From Suillus spraguei (Eukaryota > Basidiomycota > Agaricomycetes > Boletales > Suillaceae), in assembly GCA_016800925.1 (NCBI GenBank), contig JABCPU010000285.1:23927-87926 (forward strand): a DNA stretch of 64,000 bases, in the 5' to 3' direction. Each line of letters starts with the position of its first letter. The first letter of the stretch is position 1. Positions 1-11,852 of the stretch are shown here, piece after piece. Both the position numbers and the translations under genes were made by a program. The notes beneath the pieces are model-generated. The model did not search any database, was not told where the DNA came from, and saw only the letters and a program-made list of their open reading frames with translations.

Positions 1-456
1 GTGAACTTAGGCCCTAGTATCCCAGGCCTGTACAGTTTAACTTCGCGTTGATCTGCAAATGAGAGATGCGGCGACCCGATCCCAAAGGTAAGTATAGTCT
101 GCTCTCATTGCATGATCTAAGACACTGAAGATCAGAAATGAAATGTTCTTCGAGCGACGTCCCGTAGTGGATCTTCCGTCCTGCACCAACAATATCGGCT
201 TCCTGCTAGCTGCTTGCATGCACGACGCAGAATGAATGTGTTGCATCACACTCATCTATTAAACTCTGACTGGGTAATGGGTACGTATAGACTATATAGA
301 ACACAAAGCACGATCCACTGTACACATCACATTTAAGATAGTTCTGAGAAGAAATGTCCACAAAGGATCGATCACTAGAACACGATCATCGCAGTACTAA
401 GGTCTGCAAGTGTTGATTTTAGTAAGTGTGAGGAACGGAAATGGCTTTGAAGAGAC
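1..456. other. 3' flank of the NACHT-WD40 gene, no gene seen
   Basis: I see no recognisable coding segment, RNA gene or repeat here. It lies immediately downstream of the stop of the minus-strand NACHT-WD40 gene and would contain its 3' untranslated region. The single 72-codon open frame in it has no recognisable motif. Confidence 0.4.
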
Positions 457-3400
457 TCACTCCTCTCGGCACTGTTGCCAATGCTGTCCATGTGCCATGC
501 AGCTCAAATCAAGCTCTGGACCTCCTCGAGGTATCACTAATGCAATTCTAGGGCTATAAAATGGATGTCGAGAAGCGGGTGGCACCCAGAATAACAGCCG
601 ATGTTTGGGTCCTGCCATCCATCCACTGTCACTATTCAGGAAAAAGGGGGTCGAGTTGCGGTCGTCATGGAATGCTCCCTCTGTCAACTCAGTAGTGTTG
701 CGCAGAGTATGAATGGGGTAGGGTGAGAAGCGAATGAAGTGATTATTCCCGGTGTTCAATGGCATAGTAGCGGTGGCCTCGATCGTGCGATGTTCATACG
801 AGAATGCTGAATGATCTAACGCAGCACACTCTTGCAATGGCTGCCGCATCGCTACATCCCACACCCGAACAGTTCTATCCCAAGAACCAGTGACGATGCG
901 AGTGCCGTCTGGCGATAACGAGACCGAGCTAACTGAATCGGTGTGTCCCCGCAAGGGCTCACCGGCTGCCTTCCCCATTGCTGCATTCCAAATTCGAACA
1001 GTGTTATCCCTTGAACCACTGACAATACAAGTGCCATCCGGCGAGAACAAGACCGAGTTAACTGAATCAGTGTGCCCCCGCAACGGCTCACCGACTGGTT
1101 TCCCCGTCACTACATCCCACAGCCGAATAGTGTTATCCCTTGAACCACTGACGATGCGAGTGCCGTCTGGCGAAAACGATACCGAGAGAATTGAATCAGT
1201 GTGCCCCTGCAAGGACTCACCAACCGGCTCCCCCGTCACCGCATTCCATAGCCGAACAGTGTTATCCGGAGAACCACTGACAATGCGATTGCCATCCGGC
1301 GAGAACGAGACCGAAATAACTGAATAAGTGTGCCCCCGCAAGGGCTCACTGACTGGTTCCCCCATCGCTGCATTCCACAGCCGAACAGTGTCATCTGGAG
1401 AACCAGTGGCGATGCGAGTGCCGTCCGGCGAGAATGAGACTGAGAGAATTGAATCAATGTGGCCCAGCAGGGGCTCCCCGACTGACTCCCCCGTCGCTGC
1501 ATTCCACAGTCGAACAGTATTATCCCTTGAACCAGTGACGATGCGAGTTCCATCCGGTGAAAACGAGACTGAGTTAACCCAATCAGTGTACCCCACAAGG
1601 GTCCACCGATCGACTCTCCCGTCACTGCATCCCACAGCCGAATAGTGTTATCCCTTGAACCAGTGACGATGCGAGTGCCGTCCGGCGAGAACGAAACCGA
1701 GGTAACTGAATCAGTGTGCCCCCGCAAGGGCTCACCGACTGGCTCCCCCGTCGCTGCATCCCACAGTCGAACAGTCTTATCCAAAGATCCAGTAACTATG
1801 CGAATGCCGTCCGGCGAGAATGAAATCGAGTTAACCCAATGAGTGTGCCCCCTGAGCACAGTCTGAACAGCCGGCCAGTTCATATCACGTCCGGATGCCA
1901 CACGAAGAGTATTTGGAAATCGTGCAAAAAACTTCCCCGATAGCGGAGAGTTGGCAGGCAAAAATGGAAGTGCTGATGTATAGAGATGTGGCGTGCTGTG
2001 TAAAATCATCCCGCCGAAGACTTGGATGAACCTCTGTACGTCTATTGCAGTCGATGACACATCTATGAATTTTGGATGACCCTGTAGTTGCCCATGAGCG
2101 CTTTTTCCGACACTTGCTAGTAGTGTGCTCACCTCCAACCACTGGGCAATGGCCGGAAGGGTAGGAACTGCACCGCTGAGCGCATTGATCAGGGCGAGCG
2201 ACTCGAGCCAGAAAAACACTCGCTCGTGATCGAATAACAATTTCACTTCTTTCGCGAGCTCCTTGTCGAAGACTGTCGTTCGTACATGTGAAGTCCAAAA
2301 TCGAGATGAATATGACAGATGTGATGGGATACATTTTTGGACTCCTTCTTGCAGCCCGGGGTCTTTGCTATTAGGTAGATATGACGACTTTAAATCGCAG
2401 ATATTGAACCGAAGACCGTGTTCCATCACTCGGAGTGACGCGAATGCAAGGTCGCGTTCCGCCTTTGACAGGTCGATGAAAAATTCTCCGCTTGATAGTT
2501 CGTCAGTTAAGAAATCGCGGAAGGATGAATGAAGGGGTCGGATTGGGGAATCAGGGTTGGTTGTTCCGCTGAGGAGGGAACCCATGCTTTTTACCACAAG
2601 CTCCACATCGAAATTGTCCTCTCGCGTTGGAAAATGGCATCTCATGGCGTTTAGGGAAGCTAAAGGGAGGGGTTCGGCTGTACCTAGTATTTGTCCCATC
2701 ACTGAGCGAAATCTCGATAGCTTCGCCGAACGCAGTTTCGGCGGATGGGGAGATGTCTTCCCGTGCATGGTATCTGTTAAAATGAGGTCATACATACTGT
2801 ACAACAGCATGCTTCTCTCAGTAGAATCGCGTGACACCACAGCCTCGTAGCAATTCATTCGAGATAGCCCAGCATCAGACATTTTGATATATCCACAAGC
2901 GAGACGCGCCCACTCGAAAAGTCCATCGGCTTTCTCAGCAAGGACTGTGAACTGTCTGTCCTGGAAATCCAATCCTTCCAACTCCGTGGATACGTAAGCA
3001 TGGATGTCGCGCTCTGCGAGTGCTAGTAAAATATCATCCATCGACATCGGTCGAATATGTTGAACACCACGAAACTCGTCTGTGATGTCACCCAGCGGGC
3101 GAGAGGTAACGATGAAGCGGAAGTTGCCTGGGAAGTCTGTAATTTTTGGAACGGCGGGGTTTGGATGTTTGCCAACTAGAATGCGGAGGAGGTCTCTTCG
3201 TGTCTCTACTCCACCGCTCTCATCGAGTGCATCGATCATGATCACGATGGGTTCCCCAGTTGACCCAGACTTCTCCAGTGGTTCGATAAGAAGCTTCTGC
3301 CACTGTTGGATAATATCCGCTGTATTCTTGAGCGAATTCGCGATCTGAACTGCATCTGCTAATGCCCGCCTCATCTCCGGATCACGGTCAGCTAGGTCGC

Positions 3401-4803
3401 GCGCGATCGTGGAAAAGATCTTTTCATGGCGACGATCTGCTTCTCGCTGTCGGTCGAAACAGTAGCACGAACCAAGCCCCCCAATGTCTTCGAGCCACTT
3501 GGCAATAGTGTGGGCGATGGCCGATTTGCCCTTGCCCGCAGGCCCAGATAGCCACAACACACGTGGAACGTTGTCCCCAGTGCTGTTGGCCCATTCCGTG
3601 ATCTGGGAAAGGATTTCCATGCGCGTCCCTTGGAGGCATTGTTTCCTTGTATCTAAACCCGCGCCCGCGGCATAAGTCATGCCACTAAGATCTAGTATTT
3701 CTCCTGAAAAAGTATGAGTATGTGTCAAGTCACAAGCACGCCTGAACCCTTGCCCGTACGGTGCACGTGTATGGCTACAGCGGAAAAACCTCGTCCCGGA
3801 AGTTTTCCATGAGCCTATCGAGCACGTCATTGTACTTTTTAATCGTGTCGTCAGTTTCCGAGACGATGTTCTTTTCAAGTCTGCTCCCTAGGATGATGGT
3901 AGAAAAGTTTAAGACGGTACAGAGTGCAACAGTTTGTAAGACTCACAAAGGTTCTTGGTCTCTGAATAATTTTTGATAAAACGGGCGCATTCACGGGTCT
4001 GCTGAGATGTTGCCAAGGACGATGCGCATCGAGGAGATTTTGCCAAGCGTCTGATCTTGTATTATAAAGTCGTAAACTTGACACAGCTTCTCGATAAGTT
4101 TGAGTATCGCTGTGTCGCGATCCGCTTGAGCTAGAATAATCTGCATGAATAATTGCTGAGAAAAAGTGGGAGAAGAGAAAAAAAAAGAAAACATACTTTG
4201 GCTGCGCAGGATAACGTGCCCAGTGCCATCTTTGCATACGGATGTACCTGTGGAACGGGATTAGTTCGGTTCCGATCGAGAAGAGGGCCTGCATACATTC
4301 GCGATCTTGCCAATGACTTCGTCAAATATTCTGAGGGGTTTGAGATATGTATCCTGGAACTTTCCAGCAGTATCGAGACCCGCTTGTGCGTCTTGGCTAA
4401 CAGAAACCACGGTTGTCACAGGTTCCGAAAGTGGACGCATGTATTTTGCAGGCTCTTGAGCATCCTGCGCAACCACCAGCATTTAAAGAGCACAAAGAAT
4501 GGAGAGAATATGAGAACCTACCTCGGGATGCGGGATCGATGAAGCATGGACATTCGGGGGAACAGGACTACGGCTGCGGGAATTCTTCGAGCGCTTATGG
4601 TAATCTTAGTTGTATTCCAGGAGATTCATTGTGGATGTGCGTGAACTCACAGAGGTCCTTAATTTGTTCACACCGTCCTTGACCTTCCCCAGAAACCGAC
4701 GCACTTTGTTGCGGGGTCGGTGCTGGATGAAGGATGCGTCAATGTCAGTATTTGGAGTGAAGTGAACTAAGTAATCCTCATAAGCTACGTACCGAGCTTT
4801 CAC
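457..4803 (-). pseudogene. NACHT-WD40 STAND (NLR-like) gene with frameshifts
   Basis: Fungal STAND proteins of this type are thought to act in non-self recognition: the NACHT domain binds nucleotide and oligomerises, and the WD40 propeller senses a ligand. Read on the minus strand, the N-terminal exons lie at about 4200-4800 and 3780-4190. The NACHT block lies at about 3000-3700, with Walker A GPAGKGKS and Walker [13 protein letters not shown] helical linker follows, then eight WD40 repeats and a family-typical C-terminus rich in WVPPASR-like motifs. An intron at 3704-3753 seems to use a GC donor, which preserves [12 protein letters not shown] across the junction. Frame breaks are visible at about 4005-4008, about 3778-3783 and about 1590-1606. 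The last is one base short compared with sister repeats. I therefore call it a pseudogene; sequencing error or unrecognised introns could explain some breaks. The exact N-terminus is uncertain. Confidence 0.75.
833..1862 (-). repeat. Array of eight near-identical WD40 repeats, 129-bp unit
   Basis: The repeats recur about every 129 bp (43 residues). Each follows the pattern [29 protein letters not shown]. The nucleotide sequences of neighbouring units are very similar, which is typical of STAND receptors whose repeats are homogenised by concerted evolution. The third repeat carries a one-base deletion. Eight units would slightly exceed one seven-bladed propeller. Confidence 0.85.
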
Positions 4804-5988
4804 GAGCTGTTTCTTGGCTAGATGTGTGAGTTTCTTGAGTCGAATCCCTCGATGAATGGCCTTTCCTCATGATGATCAGGGAAAACCTGCTTTCAAATTG
4901 AGGTCCTGACACCAAAATAGGATTTTCTGTTATGTAATCCATATTTTGCAAGGCTAACTTCAACATCGAATACGAGAATGAAAGATAGGCATTGAGTGAA
5001 TAATCAAAAACTCAAATATCTTTGACGCGACGGACGAGGATGTCTTCGAGTCTGCGATGGATACACCTGTGGTTCCCACGTAAGTTAGTATAACTCCCAT
5101 TGTAGTTTCACTCAACCACTGATTCGCGACGTCGATGCTATGTACGCATTGCACTCGAGCTCCTTTGAGGCTCCACTTTGGCTCAGTTGACCTCCATTTA
5201 CTGACGCTGTTATGAAATAATCTCACGCTTAGCGCTCTGGTTTCAGGTGACCAAGCGCCTGTAACGTCGAACCTAAAACAATTTCCACTACGGCCTGCAT
5301 ATACGCCGAAGTTCAGTGGCTCGCAACCTCTCGCTCTTCGACGCGCTATACTCGGTCTTCGCACCGATGTATTTGCACACGGTCAACTGTACACAGCGCT
5401 ATCGGGAGTCCGGAATCGTCGCGACGTTCGAACGTTGTAGCGAGAATATAAACGACAGGACTGTCCGCAGGCGAGCGCCGGATCGGTTTATCTACATATC
5501 GTAAGGACGGGGCAATTTTCAATTTTCGTGTCGACGCCATGTGCGCGCTCCAGCTGGAGCCCCTTTCATGCACCATTTCAGGTCACTTTGCGTTCTGTGC
5601 GCACTCGTGACTGTAGCGTCTCGGGAATAACTTGAACGGCTACACATTGGCGCTACAGCAGGTCGACGACATTCTGCCACACAGTGGAAACCATCTTGAC
5701 AACAAGCATCTATTCGCCAGAAAGACCGAGTCGGCGAGTAGAACGCTCGATATATTATATACATAAAAGATGAGAAAAATATATATCTGTATGTCTCGAA
5801 TAAACTCTTTGCATTGATGAAGATGGCTTGAGTGTTCCTTCGTCTAAAGCATTGGTTGGGGCGTAGCGGACCTGCTACTACAATATTAAATGTAACGTTC
5901 TATTTGACTACGAGGGCTACTTTTTCCTGTTATCAATTCATCAGCATTGCTCTGGCGGTATATCATCAAACAGGGCGCATACATGTGT
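4804..5988. other. Region upstream of the NACHT gene, possible decayed N-terminal exons
   Basis: No intact gene is visible. On the minus strand, frames at 4960-5364 and 5519-5764 contain two related segments: KWSLKGARVQCVHSID near 5140-5200 and KWCMKGAPAGA near 5540-5590. They look like a diverged duplication of one exon. Agaricomycete NACHT proteins often begin with a C2-like domain, so these may be remains of such exons belonging to the downstream gene. That is inference. Confidence 0.25.
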
Positions 5989-7157
5989 CTATTTCCACTT
6001 GAGACTGGTCTGACTAGCTCCGTTTGCTTTCACCTTAAAGGAAGGTGTTTTGTAGTATGTGCGCATATAAAATTTCACGAAAAGCAATAAATAACTTGTG
6101 AGAACAGCGCCACCAAAGATCGCTGCTGATTCGTTGCCAGGGCAATCGCCAAAGTGCGGAAGTCCGGGGAAATACTTATGGACGTAGTGCTGGTACGCTG
6201 ACCACAAACTGAGCACAGAGAATGAATGAGAAATGGGGCACATACCGGTGAAATAAAATAAGAGGAGGTCGATGATAAATTGGATGATTTGCATTGCGGT
6301 GAGGTATTTCTTCCACTGTTGTGACAGTGAGCAAAAGTTCGTCAGAGCGATATGTAATTACCCATAATTTAGCTCCTCCTGCAGTTGCGTAGTAGTAATA
6401 GTCTTTGGAAAAGTCAGTATCATTTCTGAAAGCCCCATGCCACTTACACATCACAACGTGGACAAGAAGGTTGGTGGCGACAATGATCCAAGACTAAATT
6501 ATGACGCATGAGTAGGTGGCGATATGGAAGTGCAGGATTCGACTCGCTGGGCTCATTTTGGCATTCAACTGAAGAAAAGGCAGGAATGCAACTGAGGCAT
6601 GATGAAAGACGTGCAAAAAGGCTGCCAGTACGGTCTATAGTTGTTTGCAGAGGATGTTAGGCGACGTACTGAGAGGCTTCTTCCTCAAGACCAAAAATAA
6701 TGTGTCGAAGAACTCATAGAACTTGAAGTAGTAATTGACAATGTAGTAGAACTCCAGTCTCTATCACCACATATCGGTGTGCATTGTGAGTATAACCGGA
6801 ACTTTTTACTAGTACTAGGTTACTCACATCAGTCCAAGCCGCTGGTGTGCAGATCGTGTCGAAAGTTCCAACGTTCATCCATACCGAAATCACCTCTTCC
6901 GTTATCAATAACAGAAGAACGAGACTTCCGGTGCTGAGAAATGCATTGTGAAATTTAAAGAGCGTATGTAGTTTGAATGAAGGTAGATCTTTCATGAACT
7001 GGCGTGCCACAAAGATGGAAATGAGATAGGAGGCAATGACAGTTGACACGGTTGGCCAAGTAGAGAAGGGCGAGACGCCTGGAACGTATGATTTGAGATG
7101 AGGGGGGATAGAGTCTGCTGGCACTATCGAAAGCAGGAGGTCAGATAAGGGGGTCAT
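5989..7157 (-). CDS. ELO-family very-long-chain fatty-acid elongase
   Basis: ELO proteins are multi-pass ER membrane condensing enzymes that add a malonyl-CoA unit to acyl-CoA, feeding sphingolipid and VLCFA synthesis. The predicted start is at 7157 (MTPLSDLLLS). Exons, in order, give FHNAFLSTGSLVLLLL, then YYIVNYYFKFYEFFDTLFLV (about 6665-6760), then the histidine box FLHVFHHA (about 6600), then KYLTAMQIIQFIIDLLLF (about 6245-6310). The C-terminus KANGASQTSLKWK ends at 5989. Order and spacing match the family, with hydrophobic segments throughout. The gene is split by roughly six short introns that I placed only approximately. Assembled length is about 300 residues, normal for the family. 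I see no frame break, so the gene is probably functional. It is transcribed in the same direction as the NACHT gene but is unrelated to it. Confidence 0.85.
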
Positions 7158-10138
7158 TTAAGGAGATGATACAGGTTGAAAGGAGAGGGAAGTATGACCA
7201 CCGACGAGGTGCTACAAGATTTAACAGTAGACAGCCTGCCCTTATATCCTAAAAACCTCACTAGACATTCCTGAAATAGACTATAAACACCGTTCGTCAG
7301 CTCTGTAATTGACCAAAGAGATCGAAAAAACTAACGGGATCGGGATAGATTTAAATCGTGCGACCTCCGTAGTTCTGAGTTCGGGACCGATTAGAGTGTA
7401 TGCATCCAGTAGTGCCACCAATAAGACCAGTGCTTCAGCATACCTTGGTGAATTTGAGCTCACTAACATTGTACTGATACTGTTTCAGACATATGTTATG
7501 TTAGAATGATAAAAGTCATATATCACTTGACTTTCTTCTGAGGTACTAGTAGTTGAGAGCCAAGCTCGGTGTCATAACGGGATGTAGTAAGCTAGTGTTG
7601 TCGCAAAGCGAAATGAAGTGGAAATTTGATGACTATAGTAGCAGGGGCCGCCCTAGTAGTAGATTCCGATTAACTGAGGCCGGCCGGGCGGTGAACGCTT
7701 AACTTACGCGTATTACGGACACTTACGGACGCTTACGACTTCAGTAGTGCACTCATGAATTGGTGGAGATGCCCTTCACTGTTATTATTTTATTTCGCCA
7801 TTCTGAACTCACGAGAAATGCAGAACTGAAAGTTTCAACTTGAGTATTGATGTGGAGATTTCCTGTTCCTGGAAGGTTTTCGTACTATAGAGTAGTTACT
7901 TTTTTAACTTTCGGTTGGCGTTTTTGGCAAAGTCCCTCGCTCAATGACATTAATAAGGTTCGACCGAGACTATACCAAACAGGGATCGTTGAACGATGCT
8001 TTCACGACGATTTCAAATGTAGAACAGTGAGACAGCGAATATAAAAAAGAACATCTGATGCCGAATAAAGCGATCACTACAACAAAGCCCGACTGCAAGT
8101 GCCAAGCGCTAAGTTACAGAAGAATATTCAAAATTATGATGCATGTGCATTGTGAAACGAATGGCGACCTTAAATTATACCAGTACTCTGCCCATGAGTG
8201 AACTATCACCGAAATTTCCTCTAAGTCAAATGTCAATTTTGAGGCAAGTCATCTAGATTGCTTCCCCCGCCATGGTCATGACGCAACGAGGTACTACCAC
8301 GTTAATGCACAAAAACGCACATTAGCTGACAAAAGATGAACGCCCATGAGCCATATCTGTAAGGAATGATAAATGCTAGGCAACAGACAAGGAATAGAAA
8401 ATACAAACGTTATACAGGCGGCAGCTTGACCGGTCACAAATCTCGTCCCGGAAGAAAAAGTAACGAATTCCGACCCAAGAACCCATAGAAACGAAAAAAA
8501 AATATTGGAAAAAGACCCCAAGCTCCAAAATGAGGCAAGCGCAAAAGAAAATAGTGGAAGTGCACAAAGCACATAGATACGAGATTCTTCGGGCGCTACA
8601 ATCGGCAGAGTTCATCGTCCTGACGTGCGATCACCATTGATGTCGGCAAAATCCTGCGCATGGACTGTCAGAAGGATGACGAGCGCGCTGCAGGAAAATG
8701 CCTTTATGCTCGTTTCGTCCAGTGAAGATCCCCTTGCTAGAATATAGATCTTGTCAACGAAATACCATCCCTCAGATGGAGAATGACCTACACAGAATCA
8801 GCAAAGAACCGAATTCATACATTATATAACCTCATGCGGCCCACAAATTCTTGAAGACGGGATGATGACTGAGGTGAAAGTCGTCATCGATGACTAGGAA
8901 CACGGTGTAGACCCCACTGTCTATAGTGATGTTTAAGCTAAAAAGTGATGAAAAGCTCAAACAGAAAAATAGGAGTCCCCGGCGTAATGCACGACGATCC
9001 TTCACGCTGATGCGCCCGGACGGCACATGGTTTATTCAAGACATCTTCGTCGGCAGAGTATGATTGAGTAGACACATTGAGTTGAAAGAGATGGAACCAG
9101 AGCCAACAAAAAGCGCAAGACAGGTCTAGCAGATCGTGAAGAGGAGAGACAACAGTTGCAAACATCATCTGCGGCAAAATTTAGCATCGTACAGTAATCA
9201 TTGTCATCGGAATGGATACCACGGGGAAAATGACCGTCTTGAAGTCAGATCTTGTGAAAAGCCAAGCAGTCTCCAAGTAACGCAGCACACGACGCAAAGG
9301 AGTCTCTGTGATGCAGAACATGATTAATGTGGAATCCTTTTGCCTTCCAGCATTATGTAGTTCAAAAGGACGGCCGTATCAAATTTTTGGTTCCGATCAT
9401 TTGATTTTGCATGACCAGTGACCAGGTGGGCATAGATAACGCAGAATTGCAAGAGTTGTATTGCACGCACAGGCTGTGTCTGCAGTCATCCTAACCTTGT
9501 TTGAAGCAATAATTTGAAAGGATACGACATAACGTGTAGAAACTAGAATAATTACAGTAAGTAGCGATATGCGACTGATAACGATAACGCACCCCAGTAT
9601 GTGGAAGAACGTTATTTGTTTTGATCACGCAGATTGGCTAGACAGATTGTTTGGACTCGTCAAGGCACCATGATCACTCTCGGTAAAGTGGTGTATAGTT
9701 GACCGCAGACAAATGTGTTCATTTGGAAATGGGCCCGGGAGTCGTGCATCCAAAATTCTAAAAATACCTAAGAATGGCCGATGTAGTTACCCATGTAATT
9801 ATCATCTTGTGAGGTAAGCACTAGTGCGGAAATACGGATTAGAGACAGGAGTCTCATCTTCTCGCCTGATGGCGCGTCGGGCAGAAATCCAGTTCGCCCC
9901 AATCTATGATAATGTCGGAATTGAAATTGAGAACATGCGCGACCTCGAACTCGACGTTGGTCACACTTCACATACAGCCTAAAGCCTGGTAGGTGAAGTC
10001 AATAGTTGAATCCGAACCAACATAGAACCGTTCGGCCAATACCGAACCGTACTATGGTCCAGTTCTGGCTAATGCCTGGACCGTGGACCGGACTATCAGC
10101 ACTATGTCAGTGATGAGCGCGCGGCCGTGATAACTTCC
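7158..10138. other. Intergenic region, no supported gene
   Basis: About 3 kb without a recognisable protein motif, tRNA or LTR. Open frames are short (at most about 90 codons) and low in recognisable features. The frames at 8294-8615 are hydrophobic but match nothing I know. The first few hundred bases would contain the ELO promoter. Confidence 0.4.
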
Positions 10139-10661
10139 AGCTACTTTCATATCGACAGACCAGATCTTGATTTTGTTCTTTCACCGCTTTTGTTTAGCTG
10201 TACAGACAAAAGGGTCCCCCTCTTGTTACAATATTCGCGCGCGCGAAGTACGCAAAAATGGCCAACTGTCCCAGTAGTAGTACTCTTGAGACTTGCCGCC
10301 GTGCCTGGAAACCGCGGTCCAGCTGTAAAACAGCGTGACATGTCTGCTTACATAACATCTAGTGGCATAGCAGAAGTCAACACACAGGCCACCACAGTGC
10401 CACTTGCATCACTGTAAGGAATCAGCATGGTCAATTGTGAAGATAATAGTGGTATACATGGTAGCACAAGATTATCAATCAATAGTCGTACGCTGCGAGA
10501 GGTGACAGATGCTCATTGTCGCAGCAATAAGATCATGAAGCGAGGGGACTCCGAGCTTGCCATTTCCAGGACACTTCGCGCGCCCAAATATCGCAAGGAC
10601 CCTTTTGTTTGTACAACAAAAGCGGTGAAAGGAACAAAATCAAATCTGGTCGAAAGTAGCT
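10139..10661. repeat. Foldback (inverted repeat) element
   Basis: The left arm at 10139-10263 begins AGCTACTTTC and contains GATTTTGTTCTTTCACCGC. Its imperfect reverse complement lies at 10559-10661, where GCGGTGAAAGGAACAAAATC is followed by GAAAGTAGCT. The arms are about 100-125 bp with small indels, separated by about 300 bp without a convincing ORF. Weaker matches may extend the arms outwards to about 10060 and 10830. The layout resembles a foldback or MITE-like non-autonomous DNA element. I could not identify a target-site duplication, so the outer ends are not fixed. Confidence 0.7.
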
Positions 10662-11852
10662 GTCAAGAGAACCACGAATCTGGGTAGACTCGTGACCAGT
10701 CTGACGCGGACGTACGTCTTTTGACAGGTGACATAGTCAGACTGGTAAGCACGATGTTTGAAACTGTGCAAGTGCCGGGTGTCACGGTGCCGCTTAAAGC
10801 AATAATACTAGTGTCAGTAGCGCCAAACTTGACGACAACTTAAAGATCTTTTGTGGAAAAACAACTGACTAGGGAACTGGCTGATCGGCTCGTTTACTTC
10901 TTGAACAACGTCTCATAACGCTGCACCCTGTTCTTCTCTGCAATTTTTAGCGAAGGACTTTAATACGAACCACATTATAGAAGCAACAGCAAGTAATCCA
11001 GCCTGGTTGGAAAGGACTCGGAGATGTGGCGCCGATACCAAAGAGCAATTGAAGCCGAAGAAAATTCATCCACTATTATACAGTAGATCGAAATGGTGTC
11101 GATAATAAGTGCTTGAAGGAGGATCGCGAGAAGCAAGGAATTGAACTTGAACAAGCTATAGTTGCAAGATATACAAGAAGTTCGTAGGACGGAGAGAAAC
11201 TGATGTCTTCAAAGAATTCGCGAGGGCATTTGAGAGAGTGGCGTAGTCCCGTAAAGGTGATGGAGTGGATATGGAGACGTTGAGGACCAGCGTGGAGAAG
11301 GTTTTGAACAGGGGACGTCGAAGTAGGCATTGAGCTTAACTTCAGCTCAGTCAATGGTCCATGAGCTTCATCGAGTGACGTGCTTGAACGTTTCAACTTG
11401 AAGCGCCTGTCAAAGCTTTTGCTTGAGATGCGTTCCAAAGTCTGGGTGAGGTTACATTTGTTTACACAACTGGAGCCTACCACAAACTTGTAGACACGAA
11501 CGTAAGACATGCATGCACGTAGTTCAAACGTCCAAGTCGATAAAAGAACTGCCACACTTTGCACTCTATTACTAAGCTGTCTCTAAACATTTCCGCGGCA
11601 CGCACAAAACACTATCAATAAATGAGAATAATATTGTTAATAGTAAAAGCTTAAGCTAAGGGGACAAACCAACAAACCAGCAACAAATGCAAATGCCAGG
11701 TAAGGATCGAAGCAAAGGCAGCAAAGGATCAAAATAAGCAGGAACGAAAGTAAGCGAGACGAATAATATACCAACCGTAGACAAAACATAAACGTACGTT
11801 CATAACTAAAAGATGATATGACCGAATAAAATAAAGCGAAACCATCATCAGC
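10662..11852. other. Intergenic region with one unassigned ORF
   Basis: The region contains a 162-codon minus-strand frame at 11076-11564. It has several leucine-rich stretches, such as LTELKLSSMPT and LRHSLKCPREFF, that loosely recall F-box/LRR-type fungal proteins. I see no F-box and no supporting exons, so I do not call it a gene. Nothing else is recognisable. Confidence 0.3.

Noticed and set aside
1236..1640. C-terminal 130 residues of the long 880-codon NACHT frame
   Set aside because: After about 1606 this frame reads the WD repeats out of phase (for example [12 protein letters not shown]); the correct reading is in the neighbouring frame.
890..1842. Plus-strand open frames across the WD40 repeats (890-1327, 1328-1645, 1645-1842)
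   Set aside because: They are antisense readings of the 129-bp repeats and share no known domain; the minus-strand WD40 reading explains the sequence.
7281..9971. Small ORFs in the intergenic region after the ELO gene
   Set aside because: All under 100 codons, without motifs, exon structure or neighbouring frames that would extend them.
11076..11564. 162-codon minus-strand ORF as a gene
   Set aside because: Leucine-rich in places but without F-box, LRR periodicity or flanking exons; left as unassigned.
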